A stretch of 64,000 nucleotides of DNA from Apilactobacillus apisilvae (GTDB lineage Bacteria; Bacillota; Bacilli; Lactobacillales; Lactobacillaceae). Under the pieces are notes generated by a model. It was not told where the DNA came from and searched no databases. It saw only the letters and a list, made by a program, of their open reading frames with translations. Location: contig NZ_CP093362.1 of NCBI RefSeq assembly GCF_023380225.1, positions 1,364,001 to 1,428,000 of the forward strand, in the 5' to 3' direction. Both the position numbers and the translations under genes were made by a program. Shown here in pieces: positions 50,527 through 62,141 of the stretch (positions are counted from its first letter, which is position 1; each line of letters starts with the position of its first letter).

Positions 50527-51375
50527 TTGAAAACTGTTGAAAAAGCGAGAGCCAAACTTAATTTAGGCTTAGATACTTTGTTTCGCCACAAAGATGGTAG
50601 CCCTGAATGGAATATGTTAATGACTTCGATTGATTTATCAGATTATGTCGAAATTATTTCTGAGCATGGCAATGGAATTAATGTTAAATCAAGTCAGGCC
50701 TTTTTGCCGCACGATCAACGTAATTTAGCTTATCAAGCTGCTCTTTTAATGAAACAAACTTTTAAAGTTAAAGCCAAGATTATTATTAATATTAAAAAAA
50801 ATATTCCAGTAGCCGCAGGATTAGGTGGCGGCTCTTCTGATGCAGCTGCTGTGATTAGAGGGCTAAATAAACTTTGGGATTTAAATTTAACCTTACGAGA
50901 AATGGCGGTTATTGGTCTAAAGTTAGATTCTGATGTTCCTTATTGTGTTTATAGTAAAACTGCTCAAGTTACTGGTAAGGGTGAAGTTATTAAGTTACTG
51001 CCTAAATTACCGAAAATGTATTTTGTACTAGTAAAACCGCGATTAAGCATATCAACACCTGATATTCTCAATCGCATTAATTATAATCAATTAGAGCATG
51101 TTAACGTTAATAACTTAATTTTAGGGGTTCAAAAACACGATTATAATATGATTGCTAATAATATGGGTAATGTTTTAGAACCATTATCTTCAAAAAAACA
51201 TTCGGATATTCATAAAATAAAAACTAAAATATTGGAATATGGTGCTGATAATGCTCAGATGAGTGGTACAGGACCAAGTATTTTTGGTTTGTGTAAAAAT
51301 GAAAGACATGCAAAACATGTTTTTAATAGTATTCGAGGCTTTTGTTCAGAGGTTTATATTGTCAGATCAGTTTAA
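50527..51375 (+). CDS. ispE: 4-diphosphocytidyl-2-C-methyl-D-erythritol kinase (IspE)
   Basis: 282 residues from TTG 50527 after GCGAGGTGG. GHMP-kinase motif IPVAAGLGGGSSDAAAVIRG and C-terminal AQMSGTGPSIFGL, with ARAKLNLGLDTL at the start. IspE phosphorylates a MEP-pathway intermediate, yet this genome also carries the mevalonate enzyme HMG-CoA reductase; no other MEP gene is in the window. Orphan IspE proteins are known in lactobacilli, and a different substrate has been suspected. The pathway is therefore uncertain. Confidence 0.9.
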   Translation: MKTVEKARAKLNLGLDTLFRHKDGSPEWNMLMTSIDLSDYVEIISEHGNGINVKSSQAFLPHDQRNLAYQAALLMKQTFKVKAKIIINIKKNIPVAAGLGGGSSDAAAVIRGLNKLWDLNLTLREMAVIGLKLDSDVPYCVYSKTAQVTGKGEVIKLLPKLPKMYFVLVKPRLSISTPDILNRINYNQLEHVNVNNLILGVQKHDYNMIANNMGNVLEPLSSKKHSDIHKIKTKILEYGADNAQMSGTGPSIFGLCKNERHAKHVFNSIRGFCSEVYIVRSV

Positions 51376-51426
51376 AATTATTATTTTTATGGATGTTTTT
51401 AATTTAAATTGACAAAAAAGTGTTTT

Positions 51427-51439
51427 AAACCCGAACATT
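51427..51439 (+). promoter_or_regulatory. PurBox upstream of purR
   Basis: AAACCCGAACATT agrees at 12 of 13 positions with the PurBox consensus AWWWCCGAACWWT of Firmicutes PurR. It is 45 bases before purR, with a -10-like TATGAT directly after it (51439-51444). It implies autoregulation of purR, but no second box was found, so binding strength is uncertain. Confidence 0.7.
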
Positions 51440-51483
51440 ATGATAAAATTTACTTATAGTTTTTACTTTTACGAGGTGAAAAA

Positions 51484-52329
51484 ATGAAAGCTAAACGTAG
51501 TGTTCGATTAGTTGATATGACTAGATATTTAATGGAAAATCCTAATACGGTTGTTCCATTAACTTTTTTTGCAAATCGTTATGATTCTGCAAAATCTTCA
51601 ATTAGTGAAGATTTAACAATTTTAAGAAAAACTTTTAAAGACAGTGGAACTGGATTATTAGAAACTATTCCAGGGGCAGCCGGTGGTAGTAAATTTATTC
51701 CTAGTATTGAAAAAGATGAGGCACTCTTATTTATTGAAGAATTGCAATCATTTTTAGATGATAACGCTAGAATGTTACCAGGTGGATACGTCTATATGAA
51801 TGATTTATTAGATCGTCCATCAATTCTAAGACAAATTGGTAGATTAATTGCTACTATGTACAAAGAAGAAAAAATAGATGCAGTACTAACAGTTGCCACT
51901 AAGGGAATTCCAATTGCTCAAAGTGTAGCAACGTTATTAAATGTTCCTTTTATAATTGCTCGACACGATTCCAGAATTACTGATGGTTCGACTATTAGTG
52001 TTAATTACGTTTCTGGTTCTCAGCGCCGAATTGAAAAAATGGTTTTATCTAAGAGAAGTTTACCAGCTAAATCCAATGTTTTAATCGTTGATGATTTCTT
52101 GCGTGGTGGTGGATCTGCTGCGGGACTTTGTAGTTTAATTCATGAATTTGATTCTAAAATAGCTGGAATTTCTTTTATTGCTGAACGTGATTATGATGGT
52201 CAACGTAAAATCAATAAAGATCAATATACTTCATTATTTAAAATTGCTACAAATGAAGACCATATTAAGGTAAGTAAGGGCAATTTTGATTGGAAAGTAT
52301 TTGATAACTTTAGTAAGAAAGGAAATTAG
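51484..52329 (+). CDS. purR: Purine operon regulator PurR
   Basis: 281 residues. N-terminal winged helix (about 1-75, [19 protein letters not shown] and [19 protein letters not shown]) and a phosphoribosyltransferase-like domain with the PRPP loop [18 protein letters not shown]. In lactic acid bacteria PurR can act as activator as well as repressor, sensing PRPP. GAGGTG stands before ATG. Two bases upstream of glmU, so the two may be co-transcribed. Confidence 0.95.
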   Translation: MKAKRSVRLVDMTRYLMENPNTVVPLTFFANRYDSAKSSISEDLTILRKTFKDSGTGLLETIPGAAGGSKFIPSIEKDEALLFIEELQSFLDDNARMLPGGYVYMNDLLDRPSILRQIGRLIATMYKEEKIDAVLTVATKGIPIAQSVATLLNVPFIIARHDSRITDGSTISVNYVSGSQRRIEKMVLSKRSLPAKSNVLIVDDFLRGGGSAAGLCSLIHEFDSKIAGISFIAERDYDGQRKINKDQYTSLFKIATNEDHIKVSKGNFDWKVFDNFSKKGN

Positions 52330-52331
52330 CA

Positions 52332-53705
52332 ATGAGTACTAGAAATACGATTATTTTAGCTGCGGGTAAGGGTACTCGTATGAAATCAGATTTATATAAA
52401 GTCTTACACCAAGTTTGCGGAAAAACAATGGTTGACTGTGTTTTAACTCAAGTGGAAAAAATTAACATGGATAATATTGTGACAGTTGTTGGCTATGGTG
52501 CAGAAGCTGTTGAGGAACAACTTGGTAAAAGAAGTCAGTATGTTTTACAAAAACAACAATTAGGAACTGGTGATGCTGTTAAAAAAACTTCACCTATTCT
52601 AAATGACTTAGAAGGTTCAACAATGGTGGTTAGTGGTGATACTCCATTATTTAAAGCTGATACTTTTAACAAGTTATTTGATTATCATGAAGATAGCAAA
52701 GCAGTTGCAACCGTTCTAACTTCTAAAGCACCTAATCCTTTTGGATATGGACGAGTTATTCGTGATTCAGAAGGCAATGTTAATAAGATTGTTGAACAAA
52801 AAGATGCTAGTGAAGCTGAAAAGAAGATTGATGAAATTAATACAGGTGTTTATGTTTTTGATAACAAAGCATTATTTGCTGCATTAAACATGGTTAATAA
52901 TGATAATGCTCAAGGAGAATATTACTTACCTGACGTAATTGGAATTTTCAAGGAACAAGGTAAGAAAATTGGTGCATATCAAATGGATGATTTTAATGAA
53001 TCAATGGGAGTAAATGATCGTATTGCTTTATCTAATGCCAATAAGGTTATGCAAAGACGTATCAACGAATCACACATGGCTAATGGTGTTAGTTTTGTTA
53101 ATCCCGATAATACTTATATTGATTTTGACGTTAAAATTGGTCAAGATACATTAATTGAGGCTGGAGTTCAAATTCACGGTGAAACTGAAATTGGTTCACA
53201 TTGTAAAGTGGGTGCTAACTCAGAAATCCATGATTGTAAAATTCATGATAATGTCAATGTTATTTCATCATACTTACAAGAATCTGAAATGCTGGAAGGA
53301 TCTGATATTGGACCTTATAGTCATTTAAGACCTAAAGCATTTATTGGCAAGAATGTTCATTTGGGTAACTTTGTTGAAGTTAAAAAAGCTAAAATTGATG
53401 AAGGAACTAAGGTAGGTCACTTAACTTATGTTGGAAATGCCCATTTAGGTAAAGATATTAATGTGGGTTGTGGAGTTATTTTTGCAAATTATGATGGCAA
53501 AAATAAACATGAAACTAATGTTGGTGACGCATCATTCATTGGTAGTAATGCTAACTTAATCGCTCCTGTTAATATTGAAGACCATTCATTTATTGCAGCT
53601 GGTTCAACAATTACTGATAATGTTAAACAATATGATATGGCAATTGCTAGACAACGTCAGACAAATAAAGCTGGTTACTATAAAAAATTACCATATAACG
53701 GATAA
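52332..53705 (+). CDS. glmU: Bifunctional GlmU (UDP-GlcNAc synthesis)
   Basis: 457 residues. N-terminal uridyltransferase with [20 protein letters not shown] and QLGTGDAV; C-terminal left-handed beta-helix acetyltransferase (from about 250) with hexapeptide repeats and [12 protein letters not shown]. Makes UDP-GlcNAc for peptidoglycan, teichoic acid and the exopolysaccharide encoded at 24635-27046. Complete. Confidence 0.96.
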   Translation: MSTRNTIILAAGKGTRMKSDLYKVLHQVCGKTMVDCVLTQVEKINMDNIVTVVGYGAEAVEEQLGKRSQYVLQKQQLGTGDAVKKTSPILNDLEGSTMVVSGDTPLFKADTFNKLFDYHEDSKAVATVLTSKAPNPFGYGRVIRDSEGNVNKIVEQKDASEAEKKIDEINTGVYVFDNKALFAALNMVNNDNAQGEYYLPDVIGIFKEQGKKIGAYQMDDFNESMGVNDRIALSNANKVMQRRINESHMANGVSFVNPDNTYIDFDVKIGQDTLIEAGVQIHGETEIGSHCKVGANSEIHDCKIHDNVNVISSYLQESEMLEGSDIGPYSHLRPKAFIGKNVHLGNFVEVKKAKIDEGTKVGHLTYVGNAHLGKDINVGCGVIFANYDGKNKHETNVGDASFIGSNANLIAPVNIEDHSFIAAGSTITDNVKQYDMAIARQRQTNKAGYYKKLPYNG

Positions 53706-53846
53706 TAAATAGTTATGATACTTTTTTATTTATCATTTCTATAACATTTAAGTGAAAAAAATCGATTTTTAGTGTAAAATGATGTTGAATGTTTTATATT
53801 GAAATGACGAGTAATATTATATTTTATTGTTAGGTGGAGGAACTTT

Positions 53847-54827
53847 ATGGCTGAAAAATATTCTGATCCTAAATTAAAGATTTTTGCATTGAATTCAAAT
53901 ATCCCATTGGCTGAAAAAATTGCCAAGCGTGTTGGTGTTGATTTAGGTGAAACATCTGTAGATCGATTTAGTGATGGAGAAATTAGAATTAACATTGAAG
54001 AAAGTATTCGTGGAGATAATTGTTATATTATCCAATCTACATCAGCTCCAGTAAATGATAACTTAATGGAACTTATGATTATGATTGATGCTTTAAGACG
54101 TGCCAGTGCTAAGACTATCAATGTTGTTATTCCTTACTATGGTTATGCTAGACAAGATCGTAAGGCTCGTTCAAGAGAACCAATTACGGCTAAATTAGTT
54201 GCTAACATGTTAGAAACAGCTGGAATTAATCGAGTAGTTGCTTTAGATTTACATGCTGCTCAAATTCAAGGATTCTTTGATGTTCCGGTTGATCATTTAA
54301 TGGGTGCTCCATTATTAGCTGATCACTTCATGAACAATGGTTGGGATTCTAATGCAGTGGTTGTTTCACCCGATCATGGTGGAGTAGTAAGAGCTCGTGC
54401 ATTAGCTGAATTTCTAAAATCACCTATTGCAATTATTGATAAACGCCGTCCACAAGCTAATGTGGCGGAAATTATGAATATTATTGGAAACGTTAAGGGT
54501 AAATCATGCCTAATGGTTGATGATATGATTGATACAGCTGGAACTATTACTTTAGGTGCGCAAGCTTTAATGGAAGCCGGTGCTAAAGAAGTATATGCTT
54601 GTTGTACTCATCCCGTTTTATCAGGTCCTGCAATTGATCGAATTGAAAAGTCACCAATTAAAAAATTAGTTGTTACCGATACAATCCGTCTACCTAAAGA
54701 AAAGCAAATTGATAAAATCGAACAAATTTCTGTTGCTCCATTAATTGGCGATGCAATTAAGCGTATTAATGAAGATCGTGCAGTTAGTCCATTGTTTAGC
54801 AATCGTTTCAGAATTGACGATAAATAA
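53847..54827 (+). CDS. prs: Ribose-phosphate pyrophosphokinase
   Basis: 326 residues. [51 protein letters not shown], and the PRPP-binding [12 protein letters not shown]. Produces PRPP, substrate for purine and pyrimidine synthesis and the ligand of PurR encoded two genes upstream. AGGTGGAGG before ATG. Overlaps the DUF3899 gene by one base. Confidence 0.96.
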   Translation: MAEKYSDPKLKIFALNSNIPLAEKIAKRVGVDLGETSVDRFSDGEIRINIEESIRGDNCYIIQSTSAPVNDNLMELMIMIDALRRASAKTINVVIPYYGYARQDRKARSREPITAKLVANMLETAGINRVVALDLHAAQIQGFFDVPVDHLMGAPLLADHFMNNGWDSNAVVVSPDHGGVVRARALAEFLKSPIAIIDKRRPQANVAEIMNIIGNVKGKSCLMVDDMIDTAGTITLGAQALMEAGAKEVYACCTHPVLSGPAIDRIEKSPIKKLVVTDTIRLPKEKQIDKIEQISVAPLIGDAIKRINEDRAVSPLFSNRFRIDDK

Positions 54828-55174
54828 TGAATATAAAGAAATTTAGTTTTATAATTGTCCTTATTAGCATACTTTTAGGAATAATAGTTTATATTTTTAA
54901 ATATGATACGACTGCTATTAGTAATGTTATGTTTTTGGTGGGATTGTTATTACTAGTTATTGGATTTATCTTTATCCTAGCTAAGGGACACTTATTTACT
55001 GGATGGCGCATTTTTCACCGTAATGGTGATAATGAACGTTTTGATAATGAAAAAATTTCGGCTAAAGAAATTGGTCGTAAAAAAAATGAAGCCATTGTTA
55101 TTAATGACTTCGCTAAATCTTTATTGTTAATTGGAATTACTTGGGTTTTAATTTCAATCGGCATTACTTTATAA
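54827..55174 (+). CDS. DUF3899 membrane protein
   Basis: 115 residues, three membrane segments (about 7-24, 32-51, 96-112) with a charged region between, including ERFDNEKISAKEIGRKKNE. DUF3899 proteins have no known function. Coupled to prs by a one-base overlap. The IS1182 copy begins a few bases after its stop. Confidence 0.8.
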   Translation: MNIKKFSFIIVLISILLGIIVYIFKYDTTAISNVMFLVGLLLLVIGFIFILAKGHLFTGWRIFHRNGDNERFDNEKISAKEIGRKKNEAIVINDFAKSLLLIGITWVLISIGITL

Positions 55175-55207
55175 ATAAGAAAGGGACTGTGACATAAGTC
55201 TCTAAAA

Positions 55208-55249
55208 AATAACGCTCGTTGGAATTTAATTTTTCCAACGAGCGTTATT
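55208..55249. repeat. Perfect 17-pair hairpin inside IS1182 copy 1, left
   Basis: AATAACGCTCGTTGGAA pairs with TTCCAACGAGCGTTATT around an 8-base loop. Followed at 55263-55291 by a second hairpin, AAACGATATCG / CGATATCGTTT. Both lie between the left end and the transposase start and are present in copy 2 as well. They may block read-through from flanking genes. Confidence 0.85.
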
Positions 55250-55324
55250 TATGTATAATAAAAAACGATATCGAACCAACCGATATCGTTTAAATAAATC
55301 TCCTTGAAAGGAAACTTAAAACTA

Positions 55325-56974
55325 ATGAGTACTAATTATATTTTAAATATTCAAAATTGGCAACCTAAAAATAATCATCAAGTAAAAATTATCAATCAAA
55401 TTGTTGAAATGATTGATTTAGAATAAAAATACATATTTGGTAGGCCACGAAAATACGACCTACGGTCACTATTAAAGTTAACCTTGTTTGCCTATTCTAA
55501 AGGAATTTTTAGTAGTCGCCAAATTAGTGAGCTGGCAGAAGAAAATTTACCTGCACGTTGGTTAACTAAGAATTCATTTCCTTCATATAGAACAGTCTGT
55601 CGATTTAGGATTTCAGATGAAGCAGAAAATTTAATTAGTAAATGCATGAATCAATTAACTAAATATCTAAGAAAAAATAATTATATTGATGATGTAATTT
55701 TTATTGATGGAACTAAAATACTAGCAAATGCTAATAAGTATTCTTTTATTTGGCGTAAAAATATAATCAGGTTCGATAAATTAAATCGCGAAGCGATTAT
55801 AAAATTACTACATGACATGAATGATGTTAAATATGTTGGTGAACTCCCAGATGACTGTGATATTTCAACAAGTGAGTTAGATGAAATCATCATCCATTTA
55901 GAAAATTGTTTAGCAGATTTAAATGATCAAATTAAACAGAATAAAAAACTATCACCTAATCCCCATAAACAAAAGCGTCGTAAGTTAAAAGCCATTAAAA
56001 GAAAACTTCGTTTTCGTAAATGCAAACAAATAGAATATCAAAAAAGTAATAAAATATTTTCCAATCGTAATAGTTATTCTAAGACTGATCATGATGCTAC
56101 TTTTATGCGTATTAAGGAAGACCCCATGTTAAATGGACAACTTAAACCTGCTTATAATTTACAAATTGCCACTAGTGGACAATTCATAACTAATTTTGAC
56201 ATTTATCAAAATCCCACTGATACTCGTACTTTAATTCCGTTCTTAAATAAACAAATTAAGAATAATAGTTTAGGTAAATATATTGTTGCCGATGCTGGTT
56301 ATGGATCTGAAAGTAATTATCGTTTTATAGAAGACAAACTAACTAATAACATTCCTTTAATTCCCTATGGAACAATGTTAAAAGAACAAAGTCGTAAATG
56401 GAAAAGTGATGACCGTAAGGTCATGAATTGGTATTATAATTCAAAAGATGATTATTATATTGATCCCAAAGGCATCAGATTTAATTTTAATGGTTATCGT
56501 AAAAGAACTGATAAATATAAATTCACTCGTGATTTTAAAGAATATAAAGCTGAAAAGTATGATCTTAATCAAGACATTAATTCATATGCTCTAACTAAGT
56601 CTGGTAACACTAGAAAAATCAGCATTAATTATGCATGGGAATATTTTAAAAACAAACAACAAGCATTGCTTTTGGCACCAAAAACAAGTGATATTTACGC
56701 AAAAAGAAAGATAGATGTTGAATCGGTTTTTGGTAGACTAAAGGCTTCTTTGCGTTTCAATCGATTCTCCGTTAGGGGAATCGATAAGGTTAAAAAGGAA
56801 GCTGGGTTTACTATAATGGCATTAAATATAAGAAAGTTAATGACGAAAGTCATTAATTTTATAAAGTTATATACAAAAATAGGATTTACGTTAAATTTAA
56901 AACGTAAATCCTATTTTTGTAGAGACTTATGTCACAGCCCCTTTCTTATTTATTTAGAACAAAATTACGAATAG
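55325..56974 (+). pseudogene. IS1182-family transposase, nonsense mutant (copy 1)
   Basis: The frame starts at ATG 55325 (AAAGGAAA upstream), identical at first to copy 2, but codon 34 (TAA, 55424-55426) replaces GAA of copy 2. The rest, 496 codons open from 55484, is the IS4/DDE-type core: VIFIDGTKILANANKYSF (first Asp), VADAGYGSESNYRF (second Asp), RKIDVESVFGRLK (Glu). Translation could restart only at internal weak codons. The C terminus differs from copy 2: it carries 31 extra bases and runs through the right end of the IS into flanking DNA, stopping at 56974. Confidence 0.85.
56881..56912. repeat. Hairpin inside IS1182 copy 1, right
   Basis: AGGATTTACGTT pairs with AACGTAAATCCT around 8 bases, followed by ATTTTTG, close to the right end. 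The same structure is at 62173-62204 in copy 2. Probably terminates transposase transcripts. Confidence 0.8.
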
Positions 56975-57761
56975 CATATGCTACACCATTTTCTTTATTG
57001 GTTTTGGTTATTTTGTTAGCAACTGTTTTTAGTTCATCAACACCGTTTCCCATTGCAACACCAGTGCCAGCATATTTAATCATTGACATATCATTATTTT
57101 GATCACCAATTGCCATAACGTTATCAGCAGTGAGGTTTAAATCTTTTGCTAAACTATCTAGTGCATTTCCTTTAGATGAATTTTTGTTCATAAATTCAAT
57201 AAAGACAGGGGTACTTTTAACAACTGCAAATCTTTCAAATAATTCATTTGAAATTTTTTCAAATGATGAGTCAATCACACTTGGATCAGCAATTAACATT
57301 GCTTTAACTACTTCGATGCTCTTATCAATTTCTTCTGGCTTACGCACTTTAATTGGCATATTTACTAAGTAACTTTCAGCAATGGAATAAGGACTTAAGT
57401 CGCGATTAGTAGCGTAAATGCAGTCAGCAGTTTCAATTTGAAAGTTAGTTCCTAATTTATGACTTAATTTTTCTAATTCCAGAAAATCTTCATGGGTAAT
57501 ATTTGTTTTTTCAATAATTTGACCATCAGCATTTTGTACCTGAGAACCATTAAAAGTAATAGCATACTCATCATGACCACTAATATTTAGTTGCTTTAAG
57601 TATTTTTTTACACCAGTTAATGGACGACCAGTACATAAAACTACTTTAATACCTTTTTGTCTAGCTTCAGTAATAGCATCAATTGTTTCTTGTGCTAGAA
57701 CATTTTCCTCATTTAATAATGTACCATCAATGTCAATGGCAATTAGTTTAATATTTTTCAT
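56946..57761 (-). CDS. Cof-type HAD-superfamily phosphatase
   Basis: 271 residues from ATG 57761, with GGAGGA 7 bases before it. HAD motifs: AIDIDGTLLNEE (nucleophile DxD), CTGRPLTG, K-containing SSKGNALDSLA and GDQNNDMSMIKYAG. Cap type C2 (Cof/YidA). Dephosphorylates sugar phosphates or related compounds; substrate not inferable. The stop codon lies inside the sequence inverted with the IS1182 end. 15 bases after the HD gene, so co-transcribed. Confidence 0.92.
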   Translation of the reverse strand: MKNIKLIAIDIDGTLLNEENVLAQETIDAITEARQKGIKVVLCTGRPLTGVKKYLKQLNISGHDEYAITFNGSQVQNADGQIIEKTNITHEDFLELEKLSHKLGTNFQIETADCIYATNRDLSPYSIAESYLVNMPIKVRKPEEIDKSIEVVKAMLIADPSVIDSSFEKISNELFERFAVVKSTPVFIEFMNKNSSKGNALDSLAKDLNLTADNVMAIGDQNNDMSMIKYAGTGVAMGNGVDELKTVANKITKTNKENGVAYAIRNFVLNK

Positions 57762-57776
57762 GATAATGTCCTCCAA

Positions 57777-59123
57777 TTATTCAATTAATTGATTATTTTT
57801 AATATGTTTTTGAAATTCTTCATAAATTGGTTGAAAAATTTCAATATTTTGTGCTGAATTTAGCATTTCTTTAGGAAAAAAGAATCTTTCGTCACCCAAT
57901 TGCTTACCAGTTACAGCTGCTACTAAACGTGAGACTTTTGATAACTCTACCATTGATCCATCAGGTCGACGTAATTCAATTTGAGTTGCATGACTTTTCT
58001 TTTTAGGATCGTAAGCATCATATGGTAAGTCGAAACAATCATTGGTATCCGTATAGTATTTATGATCAAAACCGGCTTGTTTAATTAGCTTTTGAAGTTT
58101 AGTGGTTAAAAATTCTGTATCATCTGTAAATTCTGCTGATTTAAAAGGTCGACGGTTGATAAATCGGTCAGCTAAGTCTGATAAAATGCTGTCTTTTGAA
58201 TCAATCCAATGAATGAAATAAGTATTTAAAACGCCATCGTCTAATTTTAAATAATCATTAATATCAAAATTATTATTAAAAAATGGCATTAATAAATATG
58301 GAGTTTCACTGGAATTAATTGGCATTTTATCTGATAATTCTTTAGCACGCTTCAGTAAATGAGTTAAAATAACTTCCATTGAACGAGAGACGGGATGAAA
58401 GTAAACTTGCATATACATTTGAAGACGACTAATTATGTAGTCTTCAACTGCATGCATTCCTGAAACATCAAAACAAATTCCACCGCTGTATGGACGCATT
58501 ACTCGCAAAATCCTTGTTAAATCAAAATTACCGTAACTAGCGCCAGTATTGTAAGCATCACGTAATAAATAATCCATTCGATCAGCATCACATTGACTGG
58601 AAATCATTTGTACCACTTGTTTATTTTTATAACTATGATTAATAACGTCAGCTACTTGTTTAGGAAACTCGGGGGAAATCTTTTTTAAAACTTTGTTTAC
58701 TTCAGTTTTAGGCGAAGTAATGATTTCTTGAGTAATCGCTTCATGATTAGTATGGAAAATATGCTCGAAAGTATGTGAATAGGCACCATGACCAATATCA
58801 TGTAGTAATGCTGCACAAAGAGCAACCAATCTTTCTGAGTCATCCCATAGACCATCACCAGATTCCTTCGTAGGATAATTTCTTAGAAAAATATCACAAA
58901 TTCTTCTGGTGATTTCATAAACACCTAAACTATGGGTAAATCTTGAATGCTCAGCACCATGAAATGTAAAAGATGAAGGTCCTAATTGCTTAACTCTTCT
59001 TAGCCTTTGCATTTCTTTTGTGTTAATTAAATCCAAGATAATTTGGTGTTGTACATAAATGTAATTATGAACAGGGTCACGAAAAACTTTTTCGCGTGGT
59101 AACAATGCATCTTCAAATTTCAA
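57777..59123 (-). CDS. HD-domain phosphohydrolase (YwfO-like)
   Basis: 448 residues from TTG 59123 (AAGGGGGA upstream). HD motif in LCAALLHDIGHGAYSHTFEH, first histidine in HSRFTHSLGVYEITRR, and the late metal Asp in SSQCDADRMDYLLRDAYNTG: the dGTPase-like arrangement. Related proteins hydrolyse nucleoside triphosphates or (p)ppGpp-type nucleotides; YwfO itself lacks a firmly known role. Same operon as the HAD gene. Confidence 0.88.
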   Translation of the reverse strand: MKFEDALLPREKVFRDPVHNYIYVQHQIILDLINTKEMQRLRRVKQLGPSSFTFHGAEHSRFTHSLGVYEITRRICDIFLRNYPTKESGDGLWDDSERLVALCAALLHDIGHGAYSHTFEHIFHTNHEAITQEIITSPKTEVNKVLKKISPEFPKQVADVINHSYKNKQVVQMISSQCDADRMDYLLRDAYNTGASYGNFDLTRILRVMRPYSGGICFDVSGMHAVEDYIISRLQMYMQVYFHPVSRSMEVILTHLLKRAKELSDKMPINSSETPYLLMPFFNNNFDINDYLKLDDGVLNTYFIHWIDSKDSILSDLADRFINRRPFKSAEFTDDTEFLTTKLQKLIKQAGFDHKYYTDTNDCFDLPYDAYDPKKKSHATQIELRRPDGSMVELSKVSRLVAAVTGKQLGDERFFFPKEMLNSAQNIEIFQPIYEEFQKHIKNNQLIE

Positions 59124-59280
59124 TTATTGTTCCCCCTTAAAATTATATATCTTTGATATTTATTATAACAAAGATTATTATTTAATAATTAAAATTATCA
59201 TTATGAAAATAATGCATTCCACTTGGATACCAGATATAATTAATTATAATAAGTTTAAATAAAGGGAAGTGAATTGGTTT

Positions 59281-59715
59281 ATGACAGATAATAGTGAAAG
59301 TGTAGTTGTTGATCTAACAACCTATATTAAACAAGATGATGAAAGTGAAAAATTCACTTTCCGAGAATTAGGAAGTTTAGTTAATGTAGGAACCAAAACT
59401 TATCTAAGATTTAAAGAAACTCAAAAAGGCGAAAAAGTAGCTTCAGTGACGATTAAAATTAGTGATGATCATATTCAATTAACCAGACAAGATTCGATGG
59501 GACACCATTCCAGACTTATATTTGCTGATAAAGAACAACATGATACTATTTATCAAACCCCATATGGGCCAATGAATTTATCAGTAGATACTAAAGATTT
59601 ACTGTATAGTTATAATGAATCTCCACAGTCTGGGGATTTGTTAATTAATTATGAATTATATTCTGGCAAAATGATGGTTGGTGAATATAAAATGCAATTG
59701 CATTTTTCGGCCTAA
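59281..59715 (+). CDS. DUF1934 family protein
   Basis: 144 residues from ATG 59281 (AAAGGGAAG upstream; a GTG at 59269 overlaps that site). Beta-barrel-like protein with YLRFKETQKGEKVASVTIKI, QDSMGHHSRLIFADKE, and YQTPYGPMNLSVDTKDL. DUF1934 (YwiB-like) is a calycin-type fold family of unknown function, often upstream of rpoE as here. Confidence 0.85.
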   Translation: MTDNSESVVVDLTTYIKQDDESEKFTFRELGSLVNVGTKTYLRFKETQKGEKVASVTIKISDDHIQLTRQDSMGHHSRLIFADKEQHDTIYQTPYGPMNLSVDTKDLLYSYNESPQSGDLLINYELYSGKMMVGEYKMQLHFSA

Positions 59716-59759
59716 ACGAGTATTATGTTATTTAGTATTTTGAAAGGACGTGCACCGAT

Positions 59760-60329
59760 TTGAAACTAGAAGCCTTAGAAGGTAAAGACAAGAAAGAATT
59801 ATCAATGGTTGAAGTTGCTCATGCTATCTTAGCTGAACATGGGGATGTAATGGCCTTTGCTGACATCGCAAACGAAATCCAAAAATATTTGGGTGATTCT
59901 GATGAAGAAATTCGTAAACGATTAGTTCAATTCTATACAGATATGAACGTTGATGGTAGTTTTATTTCTTTAGGTGATAATCTTTGGGGATTAAGAACAT
60001 GGTATCCATATGAATCAATCGATGAAGCTACTGTTCATCCTGAAGATGAAGATATTGATCGTCCTAGAAATAAAAAACGTCGTAAAGTTAATGCTTTCCT
60101 TGCTGATGCTTCTGACGATGATGATGTTATTGATTATGATGATGATGACCCAGAAGATCAAGATGATGAATTTGAAGATGCCGATGAAGGCACTGATGAA
60201 ACCGATAAATATCATAAAGATTTAGACCAAATTGACGAAGAAAACGATAATGAATCAGAAGATATTCCTGATGGTATCGAAGGAGAATTATCCGAGTTAC
60301 ATGATGAAGATGATGATTCCAAAGATTAA
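59760..60329 (+). CDS. rpoE: RNA polymerase delta subunit
   Basis: 189 residues from TTG 59760 (GAAAGG upstream). The folded N-terminal part (about 1-95) has KELSMVEVAHAILAEHGDVMAFADIANEI and LWGLRTWYP; the rest is a disordered, strongly acidic tail of Asp and Glu, typical of delta, that competes with nucleic acid and assists RNA polymerase recycling, together with HelD (encoded at 37104-39407). Confidence 0.94.
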   Translation: MKLEALEGKDKKELSMVEVAHAILAEHGDVMAFADIANEIQKYLGDSDEEIRKRLVQFYTDMNVDGSFISLGDNLWGLRTWYPYESIDEATVHPEDEDIDRPRNKKRRKVNAFLADASDDDDVIDYDDDDPEDQDDEFEDADEGTDETDKYHKDLDQIDEENDNESEDIPDGIEGELSELHDEDDDSKD

Positions 60330-60354
60330 TCTAAAATAATTTTACTTTATAATC

Positions 60355-60390
60355 TTGACTAAAGATATATAACCATGTATTATTGTTTTT
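60355..60390 (+). promoter_or_regulatory. pyrG promoter
   Basis: TTGACT 60355-60360, spacer 17, TATTAT 60378-60383, then 7 bases to the GGGCTC start at 60391. Confidence 0.85.
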
Positions 60391-62133
<1,743 letters not shown>

Positions 62134-62141
62134 TTATTAAA

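Larger units (their letters stand above)
55181..56943 (+). mobile_element. IS1182-family insertion sequence, copy 1
   Basis: About 1.76 kb. Ends are inverted: GGGACTGTGACATAAGTCTC on the left from 55183, and GAGACTTATGTCACAGCCCC on the right to 56941, 19 of 20 matching. The inverted match goes on outward through AAATAAGAAA on both sides, so the true limits are uncertain by about 10 bases. Hairpins stand just inside both ends. One transposase gene, with a premature stop. It separates the convergent genes for DUF3899 and the HAD phosphatase. Copy 2, nearly identical but inverted, is at 62142-63874. Confidence 0.9.

Noticed and set aside
60010..60225. Met/Ile/Leu-rich frames on both strands in the rpoE tail
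   Set aside because: A by-product of the GAT/GAA repeats that encode the acidic tail of delta.
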